From Embleya sp040605455 (GTDB taxonomy: Bacteria; Actinomycetota; Actinomycetes; Streptomycetales; Streptomycetaceae), in assembly GCF_040605455.1 (NCBI RefSeq), contig NZ_JBEXCV010000059.1, positions 1 through 48,227 on the forward strand: a stretch of 48,227 bases of DNA, written 5' to 3'. Below, piece by piece: positions 41,725 through 48,227 of the stretch. Position numbers and translations under genes: made by a program. Each line of letters begins with the position of its first letter. The stretch's first letter is position 1. The notes beneath the pieces are model-generated. The model saw only the letters and a list, made by a program, of their open reading frames with translations, made no database searches and was not told the DNA's origin.

Positions 41725-43161
41725 ATGAGATTCCTCCACGACCAGGTACCGCCGCACGACCTCACCTACAGTGACGTCTTCCTCGTACCGTCGCGCTCCG
41801 GCGTGGGTTCGCGCCTGGACGTGGACCTGACCACCTCCGACGGCACCGGCACCACCATCCCGGTGGTGGTGGCCAACATGACCGCCGTGGCCGGGCGCCG
41901 GATGGCGGAGACCATCGCCCGCCGCGGCGGCCTCGCGGTGATTCCGCAGGACATCCCGGTCGACGTGGTCGCCGAGGTGACCTCGTGGGTCAAAGACCGC
42001 CACCTCGTCTACGACACCCCGATCACGATGGCCCCCACCGACACCGTCGGCGAGGCGCTGAACCTGCTGCCCAAGCGGGCGCACGGCGCGGTGGTGGTGA
42101 CCGAGGGCGGGCGCCCGGTCGGCATCGTGGCCGAGGCCGACTGCCTGGGCGTGGACCGCTTCGCCCAGCTCGCGCGGGTGATGTCCACCGAACTGCTCAC
42201 CCTGCCGGCCGGCGTCGATCCGCGCGAGGCGTTCGACCGGCTCTACGAGGGCCGGCACAAGCTCGCGCCGATCGTGGAGCCCGACGGCCGCCTGGTCGCC
42301 GTGCTCACCCGCACCGGCGCGCTGCGCTCGACCCTGTACACACCGGCCTTGGACGCGGCCGGACGCCTGCGCGTGGCCGCCGCGATCGGCATCACCAACG
42401 ACGTCGCGCACAAGGCGAAAGGCCTGATCGAGGCGGGCGTGGACACGCTGGTCCTGGATACCGCACACGGCCACCAGGAGCAGATGATCAAGGCGCTGCG
42501 CGCGGTCCGGGCGCTCGACCCGCCCGTACCGGTCGTGGCGGGCAACGTGGTCACCGTGCAGGGCGTGCGCGATCTGATCGAGGCGGGCGCGGACATCGTC
42601 AAGGTCGGTGTCGGCCCGGGCGCGATGTGCACCACCCGGATGATGACCGGCGTCGGGCGCCCGCAGTTCTCCGCGGTCGCCGAGTGCGCGGCCGAGGCGA
42701 CCCGGCTGGGCCGGCACGTGTGGGCCGACGGCGGCGTCCGACACCCGCGCGACGTCGCGCTGGCCCTGGCGGCCGGCGCCTCGAACGTGATGGTCGGCTC
42801 GTGGTTCGCGGCCACCTATGAGTCGCCCGGCGACGCGTACCGCGATGGCGAGGGCCGACTGTACAAGGAGAGCTTCGGTATGGCGTCGGCACGCGCGGTC
42901 CGGCTGCGTACCGCCACCGAATCCGCCTTCGACCGGGCGCGCAAGTCGCTGTTCGAGGAGGGTATTTCGTCCTCGCGAATGTACCTGGACCAGAACCGGC
43001 CCGGCGTCGAGGACCTACTCGACTCGATCGGCGCCGGTGTGCGCAGCGCCTGCACCTACACGGGCGCCCGCACGCTGGCCGAGTTCCACGAACGCGCCGT
43101 GCTGGGCATCCAGAGCCCGGCCGGCTACGCGGAGGGCAAGCCGCTGCCCGAGAGCTGGTGA
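41725..43161 (+). CDS. guaB1: GuaB1-type IMP dehydrogenase-related protein (GMP reductase)
   Basis: This 478-residue TIM-barrel enzyme of the IMPDH/GMPR family has two CBS domains inserted at about residues 95-205 (PTDTVGEALNLLPKRAHGAV; LAPIVEPDGRLVAVLTRTGA). The catalytic loop GPGAMCTTRMMTGVGRPQF contains the nucleophile Cys302, and DTAHGHQEQMIKALRAVR and GNVVTVQGVRDLIEAGADIV are the family's barrel strands. In actinobacteria GuaB1 proteins convert GMP to IMP in purine salvage, with the CBS pair sensing nucleotides. MRFLHDQVPPHDLTYSDVFL is the typical start, ATG 41725; no ribosome site is visible, so the message may be leaderless. Confidence 0.95.
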   Translation: MRFLHDQVPPHDLTYSDVFLVPSRSGVGSRLDVDLTTSDGTGTTIPVVVANMTAVAGRRMAETIARRGGLAVIPQDIPVDVVAEVTSWVKDRHLVYDTPITMAPTDTVGEALNLLPKRAHGAVVVTEGGRPVGIVAEADCLGVDRFAQLARVMSTELLTLPAGVDPREAFDRLYEGRHKLAPIVEPDGRLVAVLTRTGALRSTLYTPALDAAGRLRVAAAIGITNDVAHKAKGLIEAGVDTLVLDTAHGHQEQMIKALRAVRALDPPVPVVAGNVVTVQGVRDLIEAGADIVKVGVGPGAMCTTRMMTGVGRPQFSAVAECAAEATRLGRHVWADGGVRHPRDVALALAAGASNVMVGSWFAATYESPGDAYRDGEGRLYKESFGMASARAVRLRTATESAFDRARKSLFEEGISSSRMYLDQNRPGVEDLLDSIGAGVRSACTYTGARTLAEFHERAVLGIQSPAGYAEGKPLPESW

Positions 43162-43162
43162 C

Positions 43163-43210
43163 GATGCGGCGGTGCGGCGATGCGGCGATGCGGCGGTGCG
43201 ACGGTGCGGC
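43163..43210. repeat. Short GATGCGGC/GTGCGGC repeats
   Basis: Immediately after the GuaB1 stop, seven- to nine-base units GATGCGGCG, GTGCGGC and GATGCGGC alternate about six times. This looks like simple slippage DNA; the following bases to 43329 hold no gene. Confidence 0.6.
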
Positions 43211-43329
43211 TTCGACGGGTCGCGCCGTCGTGCGCCGGCTTGCGCGGTCCGGGCGCGCCGCGTATGCCCCCGGTGGCCGTCGCCGCACCCGGCAGGCAAA
43301 CGGTTTGACGGGTACGGAACACTTTTCCC

Positions 43330-43869
43330 ATGCCCACCGCCGCACACAGCACGCAGACCTGGACGATCGCCCCGAGCGCGGTCGATTCGCCCGAAGCGCT
43401 CGCGCTGCTGCGCGCGTACTTCGTCGAGGTCAGCGACCGCTACTACCGGCTGCACGAAGGCCGGGACTCGACCCCCGCCGAAATCGAGGAGGGCCTCGCC
43501 GACGCGCCGAGCGACCATCTCGCACCGCCGCGGGGGCTCTTCCTGGTCGGCAGGTACGGCGCCGAGCCGGCCGCGTGTGCGGGACTGCTGCTGCGGGACG
43601 AGCACACGGCGGAACTGACCCGCGTGTTCGTGCGACCCGACCTGCGCGGCACCGGCGGCGGCCGACTGCTGATGGCCGCCGTCGACGCCGCCGCCCGCGC
43701 CTTCGGTGTGACCCGGATCGTGCTGGACACCCGCCTCGACCTGATCGAGGCCCGCACCCTTTACACCAGGACGGGTTACGTCGAGGTGCCGGCATACAAG
43801 GACGGCAAGTACGCCGAGATCTGGTACGCGAAGAACCTCGCCGCCGCCGATCGGCCCGATCCGGCCTGA
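43330..43869 (+). CDS. GNAT acetyltransferase
   Basis: The 179-residue acetyltransferase has VFVRPDLRGTGGGRLLMAAV as acetyl-CoA motif A (R-G-T-G-G-G core), IVLDTRLDLIEARTLYTRTG as the strand-helix with the family's A..LY...GY, and ends EVPAYKDGKYAEIWYAKNL. This last segment (Y..G.Y...W..K.L) is shared with many actinobacterial GNATs acting on small molecules. ATG 43330 starts the first strand; ACACTTTTCC lies just upstream in a locally less GC-rich stretch but contains no clear ribosome site. It is the first of three co-directional genes. Confidence 0.9.
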   Translation: MPTAAHSTQTWTIAPSAVDSPEALALLRAYFVEVSDRYYRLHEGRDSTPAEIEEGLADAPSDHLAPPRGLFLVGRYGAEPAACAGLLLRDEHTAELTRVFVRPDLRGTGGGRLLMAAVDAAARAFGVTRIVLDTRLDLIEARTLYTRTGYVEVPAYKDGKYAEIWYAKNLAAADRPDPA

Positions 43870-43965
43870 GGCGGCCGGACTTGGCAGAATCCGGTGGCGG
43901 GACCGGCGGAATCCGGCGGTGGGATGCCGCCGACACGAGGACGGCTACGACGAACGGAAGCGGCC

Positions 43966-45291
43966 ATGACCGACAGCGGCGAGCGCAAGACTTGGCGGAC
44001 CATGGGATGGGGGCCGTGGGACGACGAGGGCCTGCCGTCCGAGCCGTTGGACGAACAGACCCGACAGCAAAGGGAGTTGCCTCGAACGCTGGTATCCGTG
44101 GTCGACCCCGGAGTGCGCCAACGGCCGGTCTTCGACCCTGCCTTGAAGCAGTACGGCAGCGCGATGCGAGCCGGCGAACCGCAGTTCGTCTCGCCCGGTG
44201 TCGCCGAGCGCTGGCACACCGCCCGCCGATACGCCGTCGACCATGTGCTTGCGGCGGTGGCCGAGTCGCCCTGGGCGGCACACCTGGTGCTGCGCGGCAG
44301 CATGCTGCTCCGGGCCTGGTACGGCCCGGCCGCCCGCGAGCCCGGCGACCTCGACTTCGTCGTGGTGCCGGCCACCTGGGAACTGGTCGAACCGCGCACC
44401 GACCGGATGTTCGCCGACATCGCCCGCGGCGCGGACGCCCGCTCGCGTGCGGCAGGCGACGTGCGGATCGACGCGGCCGGCGCGGTCGACGACGAGATCT
44501 GGACCTACGACCGGGTACCCGGCCGGCGCCTGGTGCTGCCGTGGCGGGCGGACGGGCTGCCGTCGGGCATCGTGCAACTCGACTTCGTCTTCAACGAGTC
44601 GCTCCCCTCGGCGGCCGAGTACACGGACGTGCCACACGGGGACGGCTCCGGGGCGCCGCACCGCATCCTGGCCGCGACCGCGGAGCAGTCGCTGGCCTGG
44701 AAACTGCTCTGGCTGCTCTCCGACTCCTATCCGCAGGGCAAGGACCTCTACGACGCTGTGCTGTTGGCCGAGTCGACGCCGCTGCGGGCGGAACTGCTGC
44801 ACCGGACGCTGGTCGCCGGTGAGCCGCACTGGGCCGGGCGACGCATCTCGGCCGGCACGTTCGTCGACCAGGACGCCGACTGGGACGAGTTCGTCAAGGA
44901 ATACCCGGACGTCGACGGCACCGCCGAGGAGTTCATGGGCCGCCTGCTCACCGCGCTGGAGCCGGTCTTCGTCGAGGAGAGCGCCGGACCCGCCGTCGAC
45001 GGCTACGCGTGGCGCCTGCGCTGGTTGGAGCAACTGCTCCCCGAGGCACGCCGGGAGGCGGCCCGCGCGGGCATGCCCGCACTGGTGGCGTGGCTCAAGG
45101 GCCGCGCACTGGGCCTGGCGGAGAGCATCGTGATCATCCGAGAGGTGGTCGGCCCGCAGCAGTGCACACCCGAACAGGCAGCCGACGCGTATGTCGCGCA
45201 ACTCCCTTACACATCCGGCGAACTCGGCTACTACAGTCGCAACCCCGGCGCGATCGGAGACGCGCTCGCGGCACTGCGGGACCAGGTCTGA
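43966..45291 (+). CDS. AbiEii/AbiGii-type nucleotidyltransferase
   Basis: The 441-residue protein has the minimal-nucleotidyltransferase core of the AbiEii (DUF1814) family: HLVLRGSMLLRAWYG with Gly111-Ser112, GDLDFVV with Asp128 and Asp130, a third strand IVQLDFVFNE, and the AbiEii-specific helix LAWKLLWLLSDSYPQGKDLYDAVLL with the KDxxD motif. AbiE toxins transfer nucleotides to tRNA or other targets in phage defence. Here it is longer than classical AbiEii and has a 150-residue helical C-terminal domain. No AbiEi antitoxin precedes it. ATG 43966 has GGAAG upstream. It is followed by a paired palindrome and the 439-residue gene, its probable operon partner. Confidence 0.88.
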   Translation: MTDSGERKTWRTMGWGPWDDEGLPSEPLDEQTRQQRELPRTLVSVVDPGVRQRPVFDPALKQYGSAMRAGEPQFVSPGVAERWHTARRYAVDHVLAAVAESPWAAHLVLRGSMLLRAWYGPAAREPGDLDFVVVPATWELVEPRTDRMFADIARGADARSRAAGDVRIDAAGAVDDEIWTYDRVPGRRLVLPWRADGLPSGIVQLDFVFNESLPSAAEYTDVPHGDGSGAPHRILAATAEQSLAWKLLWLLSDSYPQGKDLYDAVLLAESTPLRAELLHRTLVAGEPHWAGRRISAGTFVDQDADWDEFVKEYPDVDGTAEEFMGRLLTALEPVFVEESAGPAVDGYAWRLRWLEQLLPEARREAARAGMPALVAWLKGRALGLAESIVIIREVVGPQQCTPEQAADAYVAQLPYTSGELGYYSRNPGAIGDALAALRDQV

Positions 45292-45311
45292 CCACACCGG
45301 TCGTGCACCCT

Positions 45312-45355
45312 GGCCCGACGTACGCCCACGTGGGCCCGACGTACGCCCACGTGGG
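45312..45355. repeat. Two 20-bp direct repeats with GCCCACGTGGGC palindromes
   Basis: GGCCCGACGTACGCCCACGT occurs twice in direct succession. Each copy, with the next bases, makes the perfect 12-base palindrome GCCCACGTGGGC (45324-45335 and 45344-45355), with centres 20 bases apart. It sits 21 bases after the AbiEii-type stop and about 100 bases before the next start, so it could be an operator for the downstream gene or an attenuating structure. Confidence 0.85.
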
Positions 45356-45457
45356 CACCACGGGATGCCCGCCCGGGCCCTACGCACGCACCGGTCGGCA
45401 CGTCGGTACCCGCGTGCCCGTCGACGCGCCCGTCCACCCACTGCACCGGAGGATCTT

Positions 45458-46777
45458 GTGAACAGCATCGACCCGTCCGTGGTCAGGGCCGTCTTCACGC
45501 TGGCCGATCCCGCCCTGGCGCCGGCCCTGGTACAGCGACTGGGCACCGAACTCGTGCCGGCGCTGCGGGTGATGACCACCGTGCCGACGGCCCTGACCGA
45601 CGCGGTGCGCGCCTTCGGCCACGCCGAACTGATCGCCGCGATCGAGGCGCGCGAGGCGCGCGGAACACGCGACGACCGCCCGATGCCGATCACCGCGCCG
45701 GCGCTCCCGCTGCCCGTCTTCGCCGGACCCCGACCCGACCGGTCCATTGCCGAGGACCCGGTCGAACGGGCCGCCCGAGGCGACCTGAGCGCCGCCGAGG
45801 TGGACGCACTCCTCGGCCTGGACGATCCGCACGTGGACGCCCGACTGTTCGCGGGCTCGCTGCTGCCCGACGCGGAACGCGCCCGGTTGCTGGCGGGTGT
45901 TCGCCGCGACGGCACCGCGGGTCCGGTGCCCGGCCCGCTCACGACCCTGCTGTGGGACGCGGAACTGGGCCGCTGCGCCGCGTGGCTCGCCGCCGGGATG
46001 ACCTCGGGCGATCCCGAGGTGGCCCGGGTCGTTGTCAACCGGCTGCCGCTGCGTACCGAGGCCGGTCGGCTGCGGGTGGTGGTCGGGGTGTGGACACGGT
46101 ACGGCCGGACCCAGGCCCGGCGGTTGCTGGCCGAGACCGACTTTCCCGCAGGCACGCGCGAACCGATCGAGGACGCCTTCGCCGATCGTGACGGGCTGGC
46201 CGTGCTGCGCGCGAGGCTGAGCGCCGAGGAGGACCCCGAACGGGTCGTGGCACATCTGCGCGACGGCGAGGAGCGTGAACAGCGCGAGCGGGTCGACGCC
46301 GTCCTCGCCGATGGCGGCGGCATCCCGTGGGCGGAGCTGCTGCGCTCGCACCGGGCCGCCGCGCTGCCCGACCCGCTTCATGCACGGCTGGCCGAACTCC
46401 CGGACTGTCCGCACGAGTTGTCGCTCGCGCTGCTGGCTCGGGGATTGCCCGAGCAGGCTCGAAACGAGCGGCCGTGGCTGCACGAGGCGCTGGTCCACGG
46501 CCGACTGTCCGGCGCCGATCTGCTGCGGTACGCCCGTCCCGCCCCGGTGGTGTTGTCGATACTCGCCGGCATCGACGACCGCACGTCACCCGAGTGGTGG
46601 GCCTCGGGTGTGCCCCGCGCCGAATCGGATGCGCTGGTCGACGAATACCTGGGCGGCAACGCCGAGGCGTGGATCGTGGCGCTGCGCCTGTTCCCGGAGT
46701 TCACCGGCACGATCGTGGAACTGCTGGCCACCGCCCGCGCGATGGCCGCCGGCCGGGGCGGGTCAGCGGCCGGATGA
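45458..46777 (+). CDS. Large hypothetical helical protein next to the AbiEii-type gene
   Basis: This 439-residue protein is predicted almost all-helical and acidic, with many Leu/Ala-Arg pairs arranged as short helix pairs (LVQRLGTELVPALRVMTTVP; VERAARGDLSAAEVDALLGL; LFAGSLLPDAERARLLAGVR; VRDGEEREQRERV-like charged middle). That pattern resembles HEAT/ARM-type alpha-solenoids. No catalytic motif, signal peptide or membrane helix is seen. GTG 45458 is certain: CCGGAGGATCTT precedes it. It lies 166 bases after the AbiEii-type gene and overlaps the convergent small gene by 15 bases. A role as partner or regulator of the nucleotidyltransferase is inference from position. Confidence 0.75.
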   Translation: MNSIDPSVVRAVFTLADPALAPALVQRLGTELVPALRVMTTVPTALTDAVRAFGHAELIAAIEAREARGTRDDRPMPITAPALPLPVFAGPRPDRSIAEDPVERAARGDLSAAEVDALLGLDDPHVDARLFAGSLLPDAERARLLAGVRRDGTAGPVPGPLTTLLWDAELGRCAAWLAAGMTSGDPEVARVVVNRLPLRTEAGRLRVVVGVWTRYGRTQARRLLAETDFPAGTREPIEDAFADRDGLAVLRARLSAEEDPERVVAHLRDGEEREQRERVDAVLADGGGIPWAELLRSHRAAALPDPLHARLAELPDCPHELSLALLARGLPEQARNERPWLHEALVHGRLSGADLLRYARPAPVVLSILAGIDDRTSPEWWASGVPRAESDALVDEYLGGNAEAWIVALRLFPEFTGTIVELLATARAMAAGRGGSAAG

Positions 46778-47107
46778 GCCGGCCGCCGGCGCCGGGACCG
46801 AACCGGCGAACAGCGAGTCGGTCGCGTCGGCGGATGCCTCGTCCGGGTCGTCGTCCGGCTCTTGCTGCTCGACCGCGCCGCGACCCTCGTCCGGCGTTGC
46901 GCCGAAGCTGAGCAGATCCAGTTGGGTGGGGCCGGTGGTGCGGCCGGTCGCCTCCGCGGCCGGCGTCCACGACCCCCGGCAGGAGATCGGTGCGTCGTCG
47001 GCGCGAGCGTGGCCGGGGTCGTCGTGGCGCCAGACCGCGTGCGTCTCGGTCACCGCGACGCGGCGACCGCACACGCCGCAGGTGCCTCGTGGCCGATGCG
47101 TGTTCAT
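46763..47107 (-). CDS. Small Cys/His-containing hypothetical protein
   Basis: The 114-residue product has an N-terminal zinc-ribbon-like part: CGVCGRRV (Cys pair), WRHDDPGHA and ISCRGSW supply two His and another Cys, giving a possible Cys3-His site. The rest is acidic and disordered (QQEPDDDPDEASADATDS) and ends in an Ala/Gly/Pro tail. ATG 47107 follows GGGGA. Such short proteins of the zinc-ribbon type are common orphans in streptomycetes. It converges with the 439-residue gene and overlaps its end by 15 bases. The function is unknown. Confidence 0.6.
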   Translation of the reverse strand: MNTHRPRGTCGVCGRRVAVTETHAVWRHDDPGHARADDAPISCRGSWTPAAEATGRTTGPTQLDLLSFGATPDEGRGAVEQQEPDDDPDEASADATDSLFAGSVPAPAAGSSGR

Positions 47108-47420
47108 GTCCCCATGATGTCCGATCGGGCGGACAACGGCCGGTTCGACCGGCCTGGGAGCCGTCGCCGCCTCCGTGTGGTGCACACCGTCGGCGGCGGC
47201 GCATGCCCGAGTGTCGGGTGGCCGGAAAGTCGTGGCCGCGGATCGGTCACATTCGTGGGCCGGCATCCGTCATTGGTGTGTCGGGCGGCAGCGAGCCGCC
47301 GAGGACGAGCCGACGACAACGAGCCGAACGGACCGGTACCGGCACCCGGTGGCAGCGCCGCCACGTCGGGCGCGCACCGGCCGTAGCCGAGGTCGGCAGA
47401 ACGCGAAATCGGAGCACACC

Positions 47421-48080
47421 ATGACCGGCAAGACCTTCAAGAACGACATGTCGATGATGTACACGTTCCATGACGCGCTTCGTCGGGAACTGGGCCAGAT
47501 CGCCAGGGTCACCGCCGAGGCGACCGACGACCCGCGTCAGGTCCTGCGGACGGCGCTCGGCTGGGAACTGTTCAAGCGTTACCTGCACGTCCACCACAGC
47601 GCCGAGGACGATGTGCTGTGGCCCGCGATCCGGTCGGCCGTTCAGGACCTGCCGGACGAACTGGCCGTGATCGAGGCGATGGAGGCCGAGCACGCCATCG
47701 TCGACCCGGGCCTGAACGCCGTCGACGCCGCCCTGGCCGACCGCGAATCCGGTCCGGAAAGGCTGGCGATGATCGTCGAGCGCCTGGTCGCCGGCCTGGG
47801 CGGACATCTCAAGCACGAGGAGGACGAGGCACTCGAAATCATCGACCGGCACGCGACGCCGGAACTGCTCGGGCGCTTCGGCGCCGAACACGGTATCCGG
47901 GTCGGCAACGACAGCCCCCTGTACGTGCCGTGGTACCTGGACGGCGCGAGCGAGGACGTCGTCGCGACCGTGCTCGGCCGACTGCCCGAACCGCTGCGCC
48001 AGGCATACCGGGACGAGTGGCAGCCGGCGTACGCCGCGCTGGACCTGTGGGGCCCCGAGCAGGGCTCGACCCGGATCTGA
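47421..48080 (+). CDS. Hemerythrin-like domain protein (intact paralogue)
   Basis: The 219-residue protein is a hemerythrin/HHE-type four-helix bundle. Ligand candidates are His17 (YTFHDALRREL), His58-His59 and Glu62 (YLHVHHSAEDDVLWP), His91 (MEAEHAIVD), and His129/His132 with the following Glu residues (GGHLKHEEDEALEII). Such proteins bind a di-iron centre for oxygen, NO or iron sensing or storage. ATG 47421 has GGAG 7 bases upstream. It is closely similar to the broken copy at 35521-36169, including the C-terminal LGRFGAEHG and W-Q-P-x-Y-x-A..WGP segments, so the two are paralogues. The bases from 48081 to the window end show no convincing gene. Confidence 0.92.
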   Translation: MTGKTFKNDMSMMYTFHDALRRELGQIARVTAEATDDPRQVLRTALGWELFKRYLHVHHSAEDDVLWPAIRSAVQDLPDELAVIEAMEAEHAIVDPGLNAVDAALADRESGPERLAMIVERLVAGLGGHLKHEEDEALEIIDRHATPELLGRFGAEHGIRVGNDSPLYVPWYLDGASEDVVATVLGRLPEPLRQAYRDEWQPAYAALDLWGPEQGSTRI

Positions 48081-48227
48081 ACGGCCCCACCGGCGGATGC
48101 GCCCGACCCGCGCCCGACCCGCGCCCGAGCCACCCCCGCCGATCGGCGCACGCTCGACGGGACGCGGACCGGCTGGCGGCGGCGGTGCGGGCCGCACCGG
48201 TGCGCGGTCGACGGTGTCGGGTGCGGG

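Noticed and set aside
41775..43153. Antisense open frames across GuaB1
   Set aside because: GuaB1 motifs and the CBS pair are complete on the plus strand; the other frames lack any motif.
43163..43210. GATGCGGC repeats as a CRISPR-like array
   Set aside because: Units are 7-9 bases without spacers; this is simple-sequence slippage.
48081..48227. Possible gene start at the right edge (ATG near 48098)
   Set aside because: The frame is Arg/Pro/Gly-rich, has no ribosome site and is cut by the window end, so it cannot be supported.

Overview
The window is very GC-rich, has strongly GC-biased third codon positions and many GTG/TTG starts, and carries a repertoire typical of a Streptomycetaceae-like actinomycete: GuaB1, a SigJ-type ECF factor, a DrrA-like ABC ATPase next to a DUF4097 protein and a ribbon-helix-helix protein, DinB/MDMPI proteins, darcynin, and a caspase-NACHT-HEAT giant. 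This placement is inferred from gene content; no rRNA, tRNA, CRISPR array, insertion sequence or prophage was seen. The density of regulators, acetyltransferases, STAND/AbiEii proteins and broken genes looks like accessory, chromosome-arm DNA.

Layout. 0-5.3 kb: a membrane-anchored protein cut by the window edge (possibly a class F sortase), its secreted partner, a GAF-domain relic, a stand-alone acyltransferase, a Gfo/Idh/MocA oxidoreductase and an ankyrin protein. 5.4-12.2 kb: hemerythrin-like and VOC proteins, a SecD-like lipoprotein, a proline iminopeptidase, two GNATs, a GtrA protein and a methyltransferase. 12.3-15.6 kb: an MFS exporter, an AraC regulator and a DinB protein. 15.8-21.2 kb: a single 1781-residue caspase-NACHT-HEAT protein, the most striking gene here, with 23 gap-free 36-residue repeats. 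21.6-25 kb: a HIT protein, then a darcynin/NmrA-type reductase pair divergent from a LysR regulator. 25-31 kb: a membrane protein and an MDMPI protein embedded in relics (hydrolase tail, multiply frameshifted genes, a broken two-component system). 30.9-35.5 kb: an orphan DrrA-like ATPase with an altered signature motif, DUF4097, a ribbon-helix-helix protein, an unknown 310-residue protein and a GNAT. 35.5-38.1 kb: a hemerythrin-like pseudogene, a palindromic 21-bp repeat array, a methyltransferase and a 19-bp tandem array of 20 units. 38-43.2 kb: OsmC, a DHA2 exporter divergent from a SigJ/ECF41-type sigma factor, and GuaB1. 43.3-48.1 kb: a GNAT, an AbiEii-type nucleotidyltransferase with a 439-residue downstream partner, a small Cys/His protein and an intact hemerythrin-like protein paralogous to the pseudogene 11 kb away.

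Themes. (1) Candidate conflict biology: the caspase-NACHT-HEAT protein and the AbiEii-type/partner pair. (2) A readable regulatory circuit: the sigma factor and the divergent exporter each have a promoter resembling the ECF41 motif with identical 16-bp spacing. (3) Decay: at least six loci carry frameshifts, truncations or deletions, so either the region is eroding or the assembly has indel errors. (4) Non-coding arrays of unknown role at 36.3, 37.4 and 45.3 kb.
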